Shown here piece by piece: positions 8,343 through 18,658 of a DNA stretch of 64,000 nt. The notes beneath the pieces were generated by a model. That model saw only the letters and a program-made list of their open reading frames with translations, did not search any database and was not told the DNA's origin. The position numbers and the translations under genes are program-made. The first letter of the stretch is position 1, and each line of letters starts with the position of its first letter. Source of the DNA: Paenibacillus urinalis (lineage in GTDB: Bacteria > Bacillota > Bacilli > Paenibacillales > Paenibacillaceae); the NCBI RefSeq assembly GCF_028747985.1, contig NZ_CP118108.1, positions 5,244,001 through 5,308,000 on the forward strand. Reading direction: 5' to 3'.

Positions 8343-9578
8343 ATGAAACAAGATTTGATTCGGCGTATTACCGGTTATGTTCGTATGGATACACAATCGG
8401 ATGAGAACGGCGAGACCTGTCCGTCTACACCTGGCCAGCTGGAACTAGGACGCAAGCTTGTAGAGGAGCTTCAGGAGATCGGGATGCAGGAAGTCACCAT
8501 GGATGACAACGGTTATGTGATGGCAACACTGCCTGCGAATACCGACAAGGAAGTTCCGGTCATCGGTTTTCTAGCGCATCTGGATACAGCTACTGATTTT
8601 ACAGGCAAGAACGTAAATCCTCAGCTCATCGACGCCTACGACGGTAATGATATTGTGCTGAACAAAGAGCAGAAGATTATTCTGTCAGCCAAAGATTTTC
8701 CGGAGCTTGCAAACTATAAAGGACATACCTTGATCACAACGGACGGGACAACCCTGCTCGGTGCAGATAACAAAGCCGGTATTGCCGAAATTATGACTGC
8801 CATGGACTACCTGCTGAATCATCCTGAGATCAAGCACGGCAAGATTCGCGTCGCCTTCACACCAGACGAAGAGATTGGACGCGGACCACACCGGTTTGAT
8901 GTTGAAGCCTTTGGCGCAAAATATGCCTATACGGTTGATGGCGGACCCCTTGGAGAGCTGGAATACGAGAGCTTTAATGCGGCGGCGGCCAAGATCGTCT
9001 TCAAGGGCAAGAACGTTCACCCCGGAACAGCCAAGAATAAAATGGTCAATTCCGCCAAAATCGCTATGGAGTTCAACGGTCTGCTTCCAGTAGAGGAGGC
9101 GCCGGAGCATACGGATGGCTATGATGGTTTTTATCATCTGAGCTCTGTGCAGGGAGACGTAGAAGAGACCACGCTCAGCTATATCATCCGTGACTTTGAC
9201 CGTGCCCGCTTTGAGGCAAGAAAAGCAAACATGGAACGTATCGCCAAGGACCTTCAGGCTAAATATGGTGAGGAACGCATCCAGCTTACGCTGCGCGACC
9301 AATATTACAACATGCGTGAGAAGATTGAACCCGTCAAATTTATCGTTGATATTGCCGGCGAAGCGATGAAGAGTCTCGATATTGAACCTCACATTGTTCC
9401 GATTCGCGGAGGTACTGACGGTTCCCAGCTGTCCTATATGGGACTGCCGACACCGAATATTTTCACCGGCGGAGAGAACTACCATGGACGCTACGAATAT
9501 GTATCTGTCGATCATATGGTCTTAGCAACGCAGGTGATTATCGGCATCATAGAGCGGTTTGAGCAGCGGGAAGCCTAA
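8343..9578 (+). CDS. pepT: Peptidase T (M20B tripeptide aminopeptidase)
   Basis: The 411-residue cytosolic di-zinc aminopeptidase has the usual family length. Zinc ligands and catalytic residues are visible: AHLDTA (His79, Asp81), LGADNKAG (Asp142), TPDEEIGRG (Glu176 catalytic, Glu177), VDGG, and a C-terminal [11 protein letters not shown]is. It releases N-terminal residues from tripeptides. It is monocistronic, with AAGGAG upstream of ATG and a strong hairpin terminator at 9617-9653. Confidence 0.96.
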   Translation: MKQDLIRRITGYVRMDTQSDENGETCPSTPGQLELGRKLVEELQEIGMQEVTMDDNGYVMATLPANTDKEVPVIGFLAHLDTATDFTGKNVNPQLIDAYDGNDIVLNKEQKIILSAKDFPELANYKGHTLITTDGTTLLGADNKAGIAEIMTAMDYLLNHPEIKHGKIRVAFTPDEEIGRGPHRFDVEAFGAKYAYTVDGGPLGELEYESFNAAAAKIVFKGKNVHPGTAKNKMVNSAKIAMEFNGLLPVEEAPEHTDGYDGFYHLSSVQGDVEETTLSYIIRDFDRARFEARKANMERIAKDLQAKYGEERIQLTLRDQYYNMREKIEPVKFIVDIAGEAMKSLDIEPHIVPIRGGTDGSQLSYMGLPTPNIFTGGENYHGRYEYVSVDHMVLATQVIIGIIERFEQREA

Positions 9579-9616
9579 ACTTAAATCAAGCTTGTACATC
9601 TCCATCTATAAAAAAG

Positions 9617-9653
9617 AGCGGCACATCTGACCTGCGGGGACAGATGTGCCGCT
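9617..9653. terminator. Bidirectional terminator pepT / mscS
   Basis: Thirteen-base arms AGCGGCACATCTG and CAGATGTGCCGCT flank an 11-base loop. The minus-strand copy runs into a T tract, so it serves the MscS gene best and pepT as well. Confidence 0.85.
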
Positions 9654-9708
9654 TGCTTGAGCTTAAGCTATACTGCAGAGTAATCTCTATCTTATCCAGA
9701 TGTGGAGA

Positions 9709-10821
9709 CTAGTTGTTTGCGTAGACGCGTTCCTTCTCCACATCCACTTCCTCTTCTGGTTCAAAGATCATATTCTTCTCAACGAACAAACGCTGTGCCG
9801 GCACAGCCAGCTTGATCCCCTCTTCTTCCAGTATGTTCAGAATCTCAAAGTTGATCGACTCCAGCACCCGCATATGCTCGACCCAAACCGTCGTATACGT
9901 AAAGAAATAGAAGAAGATCGTAATCTGTTCATTTGTCATTCCTTTAACACGAACCATCAGCAGCTCTTTGTCCACTTCCGGATGACTCTCAATATATTCG
10001 CGAAGCCGCTCAACGGCTTTGACCAGCTTCTTCCGATCCGAATCAATCGCAACACCGAGATCGAAGGTGATACGTCTCTTGCCCATCCGACTCCAGTTGG
10101 TAATGGCCGACTTCGCAAGAATGTTGTTCGGAATAATAACGATAGAATCCGCAAAAGTACGGATCTTAGAGCTTCTAAATGAAATATCCTCTACCATACC
10201 TTCGACGGTATCGGTCTTAATCCAATCCCCCTTCGAGAAAGGCTTCTCCGTCACGATAATAACGCCTGCAATCAGATTACTGAGCGTATCCTGAGCGGCC
10301 AGCGCAACGGCAAGGCTTCCAAGCCCCAGTCCTGCAACCAAACCATTAATACTGTAACCCCACTCTGCTGCGATAATTGTCAGCGTCAATGCAATGACTA
10401 AGAATCGGAGCACCTTGGATAAAAAGGGAATGATCATGTCCGACTCTTCTACGCCCCACTTGGTCGAAAAACCGGCAAAGAATCGGGATGACCTTCCCGA
10501 TAAATTGTACAATCCCCATCCGATACATGCGATAAAGGCGGTTCGAATGAGATGGGAGAATAGAACCCATTCTCCACCTCCATCAAAATAAAACCGAACT
10601 GCACCGGAAACGCCGAGCAGGATCATTAGAGCACGGATCGGATTGCGAACAGTCAGGTAGAGATTATCCCACTTCATACCAAAGAATCGTTTCATTAAAC
10701 GAAAAAGACGGGTTGAGGTCCATTTGTTAAAAACCGTAAAGACCAACAGAAGCAGCACCGCAATGGCTAGTCGAAACCAATTAATTTCGCCAAAAAATTC
10801 AGCAACACTATTTAAATTCAA
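9709..10821 (-). CDS. MscS-family mechanosensitive channel
   Basis: About 370 residues with hydrophobic segments near the N-terminus and the pore-forming TM3 glycine/alanine-rich stretch LVAGLGLGSLAVALAAQDTL, followed by the beta domain (FSKGDWIKTDTVEGMVEDISFRSS) and a cytosolic alpha/beta domain. The channel opens under membrane tension to release solutes in hypo-osmotic shock. The acidic tail (PEEEVDVEKERV) is unusual but short. TTG at 10821 is chosen because AAAGGTG lies nine bases upstream; the alternative GTG at 10833 would overlap that site. Confidence 0.9.
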   Translation of the reverse strand: MNLNSVAEFFGEINWFRLAIAVLLLLVFTVFNKWTSTRLFRLMKRFFGMKWDNLYLTVRNPIRALMILLGVSGAVRFYFDGGGEWVLFSHLIRTAFIACIGWGLYNLSGRSSRFFAGFSTKWGVEESDMIIPFLSKVLRFLVIALTLTIIAAEWGYSINGLVAGLGLGSLAVALAAQDTLSNLIAGVIIVTEKPFSKGDWIKTDTVEGMVEDISFRSSKIRTFADSIVIIPNNILAKSAITNWSRMGKRRITFDLGVAIDSDRKKLVKAVERLREYIESHPEVDKELLMVRVKGMTNEQITIFFYFFTYTTVWVEHMRVLESINFEILNILEEEGIKLAVPAQRLFVEKNMIFEPEEEVDVEKERVYANN

Positions 10822-10946
10822 TAATAGACACACCTTTTACTTCGATTTAAAACGAATAACCTTAAAATACTACCGACCATTGTAACATGAAGAGACATTG
10901 CAAATCCAAAACCGCTTTATTCCACTAGGATGAAAGAGAAACAAAA

Positions 10947-10997
10947 AAAGACAAGCAAATCACGACGTGAACAACCGTCACTTGATTGCTTGTCTTT
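10947..10997 (-). terminator. Terminator of the catalase gene
   Basis: A long imperfect hairpin has outer arms AAAGACAAGCA and TGCTTGTCTTT. On the minus strand it ends in a run of seven T, downstream of the catalase stop. Confidence 0.8.
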
Positions 10998-11039
10998 AAT
11001 ATTCATTTTTTTAACAACTTTTACTCCGTTTCTATTTCC

Positions 11040-13133
11040 TTAAATAACGCGGTCCCAGAAGCGATGTGCTGCTACAGCAGTCAGGAATTCCTCAGCGAAG
11101 CTTCCCAGCTCTTCTCCACTTGCAGCCGTTATGATTCCCGGCGCTGAGGAAGCTGCAGAATCAGACGCCATACCCAGACCTTTTACAAGAAAGGCTACCC
11201 CTTCATTTACTGCACCGATCGGCTTGTAGTGTCTGTAAGCTTCCTTAATAAACTCCGCTGCATTAGGGTCGGCTGCAAGAGCCTGCACACTATGTTCACC
11301 GCCGGCCACGTAGATCGCATCAAACAGCAGTGAATCGCTCGTGAGGAAAGTGTGCATTGCTTCAACACTCGCCCCTCCTTGTCCTGCAACAGGTCCCAGA
11401 TGATCGCTGACCACTTCGGCCATGGCGCCCGCTTCAGTCAAGGCATTCATCAAGGTAACTGCATGCTGATCAAAACCATCTCCGGCCAGTATGGCCACTT
11501 TACGCGTCTTCACGGAGTGCACTGTATTCGCCATGCTGATGGCTGGTGAAGATGGAATCATCGGCGGTTTGGCCGGATTCTCTGCCGTCTCAGGCAGCTG
11601 CGCTCCAATCTTGGATGCCACCTGTGAAGCAAGCTCTGTATCAATGTTCATGAGCATGTTCACAACTGACTGACGCACCTCCAGCCGCTGTACCTTCCCT
11701 AGCTCGAACTGGAATGCACTCACCAGATGCTTCTTCTCAGGACCCGACATACTGTTCCAGAACAGCAAGGCTTGGCTGTAGAAATCCTCGAAGCTCTCGC
11801 TTCTTGCCTGGATCTTGTGCCCCTCAACCTTCTCCGTATAATGCTTGTAGCCGCCCTCCTCCGGTGTGGCAGGTGACGGTGAATTGCTGGCGATACCATT
11901 CTTATGATAGCTTGTTACTCCCTTGTTGATCGTCATCCGATGCATCCCGTCACGCTGATTGTTATGCACCGGTGCGACAGGCCGGTTGATCGGAATCTCG
12001 GCAAAGTTCGGCCCGCCGAGTCTGGAGATTTGGGTATCTGTATAAGAGAACAGCCGCCCTTGCAGCAGCGGATCATTCGTAAAATCAATCCCCGGCACAA
12101 CATGGCCCGGATGGAAGGCAATTTGCTCCGTCTCCGCAAAGAAGTTGTCTGTGTTACGATTCAGCGTCATTTTGCCGACGATCCTTACAGGGACGATCTC
12201 CTCCGGCCAAATTTTTGTCGGATCCAAAATATCAAAGTCAAACGAAAACTCGTCCTCTTCCTTAATAATCTGAAGCCCCAGCTCATATTCCGGATAATTT
12301 CCTGTCTCAATGGCATCCCACAAATCTCTGCGATGAAAATCAGGATCTTTACCCGCTACCTTCTGGGTCTCATCCCATACCAAGGAATGAACGCCAAGTA
12401 CCGGCTTCCAGTGGAATTTAACAAAGTGTGCTTCACCTTCCTCATTTACGAGTCTAAAGGTATGTACACCAAATCCCTCCATCATACGGAAGCTCCGTGG
12501 CAGGGCACGATCCGACATCGCCCACATGACCATATGTGCCGTTTCATGGTTGTTCCCGACAAAGTCCCAGAACGTATCGTGAGCAGACGCTGCCTGAGGA
12601 ATCTCATTATGCGGCTCCGGCTTCACGGCATGAATTAAATCCGGGAACTTCATGGCGTCCTGAATAAAGAATACGGGAATGTTATTACCAACCAGGTCAT
12701 AGTTCCCTTCTTCTGTATAAAATTTAGTCGCGAATCCCCGCACATCCCGCACAGTATCCGCTGAACCCCGGGAACCGGCAACCGTAGAGAAGCGGACAAA
12801 GACCGGTGTCTTCACAGAAGGGTCCTGCAAGAATTTAGCTTGGGTAAGAGAGGTTAAAGGCTCGTACACCTGAAAATAACCATGGGCACCAAATCCACGG
12901 GCATGTACGATCCGCTCCGGAATACGCTCATGGTCAAAATGCGTCATCTTCTCACGAAAATGGAAGTCTTCCATGAGTGTTGGTCCGCGCCGCCCTGCTT
13001 TGAGAGAGTGCTCGTCCTCCGACACCTTAAGTCCCTGATTAGTCGTCATATGCTTGCCGTCATCCTGCACACGATAGGAATCCAGCTGCTCCTGCTTACT
13101 ATTCTCATTAATACGCTTATCCTCTTGACTCAT
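11040..13133 (-). CDS. katE: Large-subunit monofunctional catalase with DJ-1/PfpI-like C-terminal domain
   Basis: The 697-residue protein is the clade 2 size class. The catalase core shows the active-site His78 ([14 protein letters not shown]), the GNNIPVFF Asn near 151, and the heme-ligand Tyr region [18 protein letters not shown]. From about residue 545 a flavodoxin/DJ-1-like domain follows ([25 protein letters not shown]), which distinguishes large from small catalases. It dismutates hydrogen peroxide in the cytosol; in Bacillus the equivalent KatE belongs to the general stress or spore stage. AGAGGAGG precedes the ATG. No PerR box was recognised upstream. Confidence 0.95.
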   Translation of the reverse strand: MSQEDKRINENSKQEQLDSYRVQDDGKHMTTNQGLKVSEDEHSLKAGRRGPTLMEDFHFREKMTHFDHERIPERIVHARGFGAHGYFQVYEPLTSLTQAKFLQDPSVKTPVFVRFSTVAGSRGSADTVRDVRGFATKFYTEEGNYDLVGNNIPVFFIQDAMKFPDLIHAVKPEPHNEIPQAASAHDTFWDFVGNNHETAHMVMWAMSDRALPRSFRMMEGFGVHTFRLVNEEGEAHFVKFHWKPVLGVHSLVWDETQKVAGKDPDFHRRDLWDAIETGNYPEYELGLQIIKEEDEFSFDFDILDPTKIWPEEIVPVRIVGKMTLNRNTDNFFAETEQIAFHPGHVVPGIDFTNDPLLQGRLFSYTDTQISRLGGPNFAEIPINRPVAPVHNNQRDGMHRMTINKGVTSYHKNGIASNSPSPATPEEGGYKHYTEKVEGHKIQARSESFEDFYSQALLFWNSMSGPEKKHLVSAFQFELGKVQRLEVRQSVVNMLMNIDTELASQVASKIGAQLPETAENPAKPPMIPSSPAISMANTVHSVKTRKVAILAGDGFDQHAVTLMNALTEAGAMAEVVSDHLGPVAGQGGASVEAMHTFLTSDSLLFDAIYVAGGEHSVQALAADPNAAEFIKEAYRHYKPIGAVNEGVAFLVKGLGMASDSAASSAPGIITAASGEELGSFAEEFLTAVAAHRFWDRVI

Positions 13134-13235
13134 CCTGGTCTTCCTCCTCTTTAATCATCTAAGTCCAAATAAGTCCAAACTTTTAATTAAGTACCCTGCG
13201 TGGATTACGGTTAAACGGCTTCATCACCAACAAAA

Positions 13236-13273
13236 AAACCATGAGCGTAAAGATCACCTTTACCTCATGGTTT
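13236..13273 (-). terminator. Terminator of the rhamnogalacturonan fusion gene
   Basis: Outer arms AAACCATGAG and CTCATGGTTT enclose inner arms GTAAAG and CTTTAC. The minus-strand copy is followed by TTTTTTT, about 20 bp after the stop. Confidence 0.88.
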
Positions 13274-13292
13274 CTTCATTTCATTTTCACTC

Positions 13293-16200
13293 TTACTTCA
13301 CTTCTACACGGATCGTCTCACTTCTTGTGCTGCCATGCTCGTTGATCAGCTCAATGTAATATTCATAGGTTCCGGCCGCCTGATCTGATATCTCAGTGGA
13401 GGCTGTCTGTGCATTGGGTGTATGGGCAGCCAGCTCCTGAGTATCGATCAATTCTCCATTTTCATAGAGACGGTACGTTGTTCCGTTTACGCCCCACCAC
13501 ATATTCATCGTAACAGCATAGCTGCCATCTCCGTCCCAATTGTTACTCGAAATACTTGGCTTGCCAGGTGCAGCATCTCTAACCGTCACCGTGTGCGGCA
13601 CTGACTGTGTCACTCCATGCTGGTTAGCCAGCTCGGCGGTATAGGTGTAGGTCCCGTTTCCTCTTCCGGATAATGGTACCTGAACGCTCTGTGCGCCGGG
13701 AGTTTGATCGGACAGAAGCTCGGTATAGATGAGCTCGCCATTCTCATACAGCTTGTAGCGGGTGCCATTATCCCCCCACCACATGTTCATCGTAATGGTA
13801 TACTCTCCGTCCAGAAGTCCATGGTCGTGCCCATTGTTATCTGATAGTACAGGAACTCCCGGTTTACTCTTGGCAAGTCCTTCTTCCTCCGCTCCGGCAT
13901 AACGGATGTTCGGAGCAGCAGGCTCCTCCATTCCTGTCCCCAGATAGAAGCCGGTATGAGGCGGCTGGTTATAAGCGACATTTTGCCAGGCAACACCTAG
14001 ACGATAGATTGGATCATGCATGAGAGTACGAATCCGGTGCTCACTTTCATCCGTTGTCGTATAAATGCGAAGCTCCGAGCTGTCGCTGGAGCGCCAGATC
14101 ACCTCTTCCCGCCAATCTCCATATAAATCAGCCTGAAGGCTCGGGTTTGCCTTGGTCGAATTGTTCGACGCTGCTCCTTCTGCCGTCAGCAGATTCACCG
14201 TTGTCTGATTCTCGTAATCCCATTTGTCGATACGAATATCATCCTGAAGCTCTCTCAGCAAATCACCATCCCACCAGATTCCGAAGTTCGTGGAGGATGG
14301 AATCTGACTCGAAATTTGCTCACCAGTAATGCTGTACAATCCACTAAGCGGGATATGCTCCTCATTGGTAATGGTGGCGGACCATACCTCTTCACCCGGA
14401 TAGTTCGGGTCGATATCGGCGGACATTCCCCGGCCAACGTCTCTTCCCATTGGAATGCCCCACAGAATCTCACCTGTCTGCGCATCTCGAACCTCCATGC
14501 CATAGGCTGCGCCCGCACTCTCGTGAACACTGAAGACCTCAAGACCATCGCGGTTCGGATTCAAGTCGCCGAAGTGCATAGCATCGCCATGCCCAAGTCC
14601 AGTGTTGTGCAGCGGTGTTCCGTCATCGTCAATCGCTATTGCCCCGAACAGGATTTCGTCCTTACCGTCATTATCCACATCACCGACCGACAAGTTATGG
14701 TTGCCTTGCCCCGCATAACTGCTGAGGCCCTCATCATTCGTGTCGAAGCGCCAGCGTTTCACCAGCTCTCCACCGGCAAAATCATAAGCAGCCAGCACAG
14801 TTCTCGTGTAATATCCTCTAGAGAAGACAACGCTTGGATGTTCTCCATCCAAGTAAGCAATCGTAGCCAGGAAGCGGTCTACCCGGTTACCATAGCCGTC
14901 ACCCCAAGCATTGACATCTCCTCTTGGCGGATCATAAGGAACCGTATTTAACGCTTTTCCCGTTGCTCCCTCAAACACGGTCAAGAATTCATTACCCAGC
15001 AGCACGTAACCTGAGCTGTTCCGGTGATCTAGTGAGCCGTCGCCGATCACTTGTCCCGTGCCGTCTGTCGTTCCGTCTGCGGTCTTCATGGTAATCTCTG
15101 CTTTGCCGTCACCGTCCAGATCATAGACCAGGAATTGAATGTAATGCGCTCCAGCCCGAATGTTATGACCTAATTGAATTCTCCACAGCTTGGTCCCATC
15201 CAGCTTATAAGCATCCATGAGCACTTCTCCGGTATAGCCGGCCTGAGAATTATCCTTGCCGTTCGTCGGTGACCACAGCATGACAATCTCGTACTGGCCG
15301 TCCCCATCCAGATCACCTACACTTGCATCTCCTGCATAGTAGGAATAAGGCTGGCCGTCTTTTGTATAAGCATCCTGCGGCTTATCCAGCGGAATGCTCT
15401 TATACCCGTTCTGCCATACCTCAGCCGTCTCCACACTCTCCTGCTTCACTCCATTCACCACGGCCTCGATTCTATAGACAGAATCCGCCCTGCCCTTAGG
15501 ATCCAGCAGGTTCGTGCGATCCGTCAGCGGCTTATTCGTAATGAGCACATCGTCCCTGTAGACGTTAAAAGCAATAGAGTCAGGATCGAGTCCGAGCATC
15601 CTCCAGCTGACAAACACACCTTCCTCCGTCTGCACGGCTACCGGTGCACGGTCGAGATTCTCCATCTGACGATATAGGGTGGTTACTGCCGGAGTCGAGA
15701 GGACGTCAGACAGCTCTGAAATTCCTCCCGCATTCACTGAGGCAGCCTTGTAATAGTAAGGTATCGTACTAAGAAGGGTTTGATCCGTGTACACCGGCTC
15801 ATTGGTTTTGCCGATAAGGACATAATGTCCACTCTCCGACTTAGAGCGGTATACATTGTAGTATTTTGCCGCAGACTCCTCATTCCACGAAAGAGTAACC
15901 TCATTCTTATGGATGGAATCTACGCGAAGACCTTGCGGTACTCCTGCCTTCTCTACGGCCGGATCAATCATGGATACCGCAAGCTCTGCCGATGCCACGG
16001 ATTCAAGCCCTGCCGCGTCAACGGCGGTTACGGTATATACATAGTTCATTCCGATATCTATACCCTGATCAATATAGGAGGTGTCGCTGGTCTCGGCAAT
16101 GAAAGAAGCCTTATCTTCTCCTTCCGCTTGGCGGTATAAGCGATATAGCACAGCTTCTTCTACACGCTGCCATGTCATATCTGCCGATGGAGGATCACTC

Positions 16201-18473
16201 TCCAGATCAGTCCCCGCTAGCTGCAGACCCGTGGGAGCAAGCAGGAGCGGCGTTATTTCAATACCATTCAAATGAGCCGTCTGACCCGAGATCATCACAT
16301 TCAGCTGGCCGTCCGACACGGTGATCGGGCTGTGTACCTTCTCCGCTATCGTCTCCTTGCCTGAGCTCGCTGTACCATAATCTTTGCCTTCGATATTTAT
16401 GTTGGTTCTTGCTGAACCGATCCAGTCGCCCGTATAAGTCTTAACCGCGTATGTTCCGTTCGGCAGATCCACCTTGAATTCGTAACGCCCGCCAAAGTTA
16501 ATGATGAAATCCCGGCGCAGCGCATCCGTCGCTCCGCCGCGATCCCGATCGGCAAAGGCCCCTTCGTGCAGCATGAGTCCATAGCCTCTATCCGCGGTAT
16601 ACAGCACGGTTTGATTGACTTCTGTATAGCCTTCTGCAACAGGCGATCCAGCTGGTCCGAAGTCATATCGCAGCGCTGCTGACTTAGTCCCGATTGCAAG
16701 CTCCTCTGACGGCTCAGAAGCTCCGCTGCTGTTCACTGCGGTAACTCTTACTGTATAGGCAGCTCCTTCCTTGAGACCTGCTATATTATAGCTAGATATC
16801 GTAGCTGTACCGGCCAGCTTGTAGGCCGCCTCTGCTTCCTCTGCTCCCTTCACATAGATCCGGTAAATGTCTGCACCAGGAACCTCGTTCCATTTCAGCA
16901 ATGCTCCGCTGTTGCTGATATTCCCGGCAGCAAGCCCAGTCGGCTGCCCTGGCGCCGAATCAGGGGGAGCTTGTTCCTGTACATACTGAGATATCGGAAT
17001 ATTCAATTCCTGAATCGCACCGGCAACCATCCTTGCCAGTTGAATAGCCCCATACTCCTGAAAATGCGTATTGTCCTCCGCACCATTTGGAAAGGCTTGA
17101 TATACGCCCGGCTCTACATGCAAGAACACAGACTTAGCCTCTTCAGGTCCAATGGAGTCATAGTAGGCGACACTCAGTGTACTGAGATCAATGAGCAGGG
17201 TGTTCTGCTCCTCAGACACTTCCTTCATGGCTTGTACGTATTCCGAGAAGCTGACGTTAAACTTGCCCGTATCTGGATTAAAGTCTCGGCGTCCCACCGG
17301 TGTCACCAGAATCGGTTCTGCTCCACGCTGCCTTGCTCCATCAATATAGGTCTTGAGATACACCTTATAATCCTCAGGCGAAGCATAACGATCCGGAATC
17401 GAAATGGTCGCATCATTATGACCGAACTGAATCAGCAGCACGTCTGACGGACGAATAACCCTCAGAATCTCATCAAGCCGTCCCTGCGAAATAAAATTCT
17501 TCGTGCTCCGCCCGCCGATGGCGTGATTCTTAACCATAATCTCTTCACTTAGATAGCGCGGCAGCATCTGTCCCCATCCCGCCTCCGGCTTCCAGTAAGG
17601 ATCGTAGGTCTGGACTGTAGAATCACCCGCAATATAGATCAATGGATACTCGCTCGCTATGCGGTCTGGCAGCTTCGTGATCACCAAGGCATTGAGCTTC
17701 GCACTTGATCCACTGAATCCAAAATTCAGCTGACCGTCAACCAGAGCAATGTCAAAGTTCATTTCAAGGAACGTTCCAGCCTCCTTTGAAGTCAGCTGTA
17801 CTTTTTGCATGCTTTCTACAGATACAGCGATCTCAGACGCCTCTGCAGCATCACCCGCTACGAGTGATACGGTATAATCCCCATTTGGTAAATCAATCTG
17901 GAATACCCCGCCATCCTGAATGAGGGCATAATCCGATCGAACAGCATCGTCTCCGCCCCGGTCTGTCATTGTGACTTGTAAAGGGTCCGTAAATCCGTAA
18001 CCTGCTTCTGTTGTATATACATTCGGCTCCGTAACTTGAGTATAGCCTGCTGCTCCTGCTCCATTCCCAAAGTCAAAGCGATACAGCCCTTCGGTAAGCG
18101 TTTGCAAATCAGGCGATGCTGCTTCATTTGCCTCTACTGCTGGAGCTGCCTCCTCATTAGTAACCTCCCCTTGCGATGAGCCCTCCTCTGCCTCACTTTC
18201 TCCCTGCCCTGCTTCGTTAGATCCTTCTTCTCCTCCTGTCTCTTCACCTGGTGCTTCTTCATTCGGCGTCGTTCCCTCCGGCGCACTGTCTTCTACAGCT
18301 TCATTTCCTTCTACAGCTTCATTTCCTTCTAGAGGTCCTGTCTCCTCCTGCGCCTGCACAGTTTGAACCCCCCATTCACCTGGTGTAATCATCGTAGACA
18401 GCACCATGATCATGACTAGAAAAAGGATTAAAAAACGCCTTCTACCGATTTGGTGCCTGCTCTTCCTGTTCAC
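13293..18473 (-). CDS. Secreted rhamnogalacturonan acetylesterase / PL11 lyase fusion
   Basis: 1726 residues from GTG 18473, chosen because AAAGGAGG lies ten bases upstream. The order is: signal peptide (1-43, ending VQA), acidic Glu/Gly/Ser-rich linker to about 125, malectin-like domain (about 130-265), SGNH esterase (GDSTVQTYDPYW with Ser285, GHND at 351-354, DNTHF with Asp466/His469) of rhamnogalacturonan acetylesterase type, FN3, second malectin-like domain (from about 600), two FN3, PL11 lyase (about 960-1540; LDGDGQYEIVMLWSP, DLDGDGKAEITMKTADGT), and two C-terminal repeats sharing MNMWWG. Deacetylation followed by backbone cleavage of pectin rhamnogalacturonan I is expected outside the cell. 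GRRRFLIL in the signal could suit Tat, but Sec is as likely. Confidence 0.9.
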   Translation of the reverse strand: MNRKSRHQIGRRRFLILFLVMIMVLSTMITPGEWGVQTVQAQEETGPLEGNEAVEGNEAVEDSAPEGTTPNEEAPGEETGGEEGSNEAGQGESEAEEGSSQGEVTNEEAAPAVEANEAASPDLQTLTEGLYRFDFGNGAGAAGYTQVTEPNVYTTEAGYGFTDPLQVTMTDRGGDDAVRSDYALIQDGGVFQIDLPNGDYTVSLVAGDAAEASEIAVSVESMQKVQLTSKEAGTFLEMNFDIALVDGQLNFGFSGSSAKLNALVITKLPDRIASEYPLIYIAGDSTVQTYDPYWKPEAGWGQMLPRYLSEEIMVKNHAIGGRSTKNFISQGRLDEILRVIRPSDVLLIQFGHNDATISIPDRYASPEDYKVYLKTYIDGARQRGAEPILVTPVGRRDFNPDTGKFNVSFSEYVQAMKEVSEEQNTLLIDLSTLSVAYYDSIGPEEAKSVFLHVEPGVYQAFPNGAEDNTHFQEYGAIQLARMVAGAIQELNIPISQYVQEQAPPDSAPGQPTGLAAGNISNSGALLKWNEVPGADIYRIYVKGAEEAEAAYKLAGTATISSYNIAGLKEGAAYTVRVTAVNSSGASEPSEELAIGTKSAALRYDFGPAGSPVAEGYTEVNQTVLYTADRGYGLMLHEGAFADRDRGGATDALRRDFIINFGGRYEFKVDLPNGTYAVKTYTGDWIGSARTNINIEGKDYGTASSGKETIAEKVHSPITVSDGQLNVMISGQTAHLNGIEITPLLLAPTGLQLAGTDLESDPPSADMTWQRVEEAVLYRLYRQAEGEDKASFIAETSDTSYIDQGIDIGMNYVYTVTAVDAAGLESVASAELAVSMIDPAVEKAGVPQGLRVDSIHKNEVTLSWNEESAAKYYNVYRSKSESGHYVLIGKTNEPVYTDQTLLSTIPYYYKAASVNAGGISELSDVLSTPAVTTLYRQMENLDRAPVAVQTEEGVFVSWRMLGLDPDSIAFNVYRDDVLITNKPLTDRTNLLDPKGRADSVYRIEAVVNGVKQESVETAEVWQNGYKSIPLDKPQDAYTKDGQPYSYYAGDASVGDLDGDGQYEIVMLWSPTNGKDNSQAGYTGEVLMDAYKLDGTKLWRIQLGHNIRAGAHYIQFLVYDLDGDGKAEITMKTADGTTDGTGQVIGDGSLDHRNSSGYVLLGNEFLTVFEGATGKALNTVPYDPPRGDVNAWGDGYGNRVDRFLATIAYLDGEHPSVVFSRGYYTRTVLAAYDFAGGELVKRWRFDTNDEGLSSYAGQGNHNLSVGDVDNDGKDEILFGAIAIDDDGTPLHNTGLGHGDAMHFGDLNPNRDGLEVFSVHESAGAAYGMEVRDAQTGEILWGIPMGRDVGRGMSADIDPNYPGEEVWSATITNEEHIPLSGLYSITGEQISSQIPSSTNFGIWWDGDLLRELQDDIRIDKWDYENQTTVNLLTAEGAASNNSTKANPSLQADLYGDWREEVIWRSSDSSELRIYTTTDESEHRIRTLMHDPIYRLGVAWQNVAYNQPPHTGFYLGTGMEEPAAPNIRYAGAEEEGLAKSKPGVPVLSDNNGHDHGLLDGEYTITMNMWWGDNGTRYKLYENGELIYTELLSDQTPGAQSVQVPLSGRGNGTYTYTAELANQHGVTQSVPHTVTVRDAAPGKPSISSNNWDGDGSYAVTMNMWWGVNGTTYRLYENGELIDTQELAAHTPNAQTASTEISDQAAGTYEYYIELINEHGSTRSETIRVEVK

Positions 18474-18597
18474 TTCAACGCGGCCTCCTTTTGAAAATGG
18501 AATACATTCCCTTTCATAATAGCGGTCTGTCTCGTGATTTAACATTTAAAAAACAGTGTTTTTTACTCAAAAATCAGTGTTTTCATCGACGTAAAAA
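18474..18597. other. Upstream region of the fusion gene with paired CAGTGTTTT repeats
   Basis: Two copies of a TCAGTGTTTT-like sequence lie at about 18550-18562 and 18572-18584, 22 bp apart, upstream of the rhamnogalacturonan gene. They may be an operator; no regulator gene is adjacent. Confidence 0.35.
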
Positions 18598-18637
18598 AAC
18601 ACCGCAAGGTCTCCGTTTTGGATAGACCTGCGGTGTT
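18598..18637 (-). terminator. Terminator of the macrolide phosphotransferase gene
   Basis: The hairpin is AACACCGCAAGGTCT paired with AGACCTGCGGTGTT, followed on the minus strand by seven T, about 20 bp past the stop. Confidence 0.88.
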
Positions 18638-18658
18638 AAAGACGGTCTCATCGAGGCT

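Noticed and set aside
12882..13154. Antisense frame over the start of katE
   Set aside because: Overlaps conserved catalase sequence; no promoter or ribosome site.
14316..14951. 211-codon open frame opposite the PL11 domain
   Set aside because: Antisense shadow inside a conserved lyase domain; no start signal.
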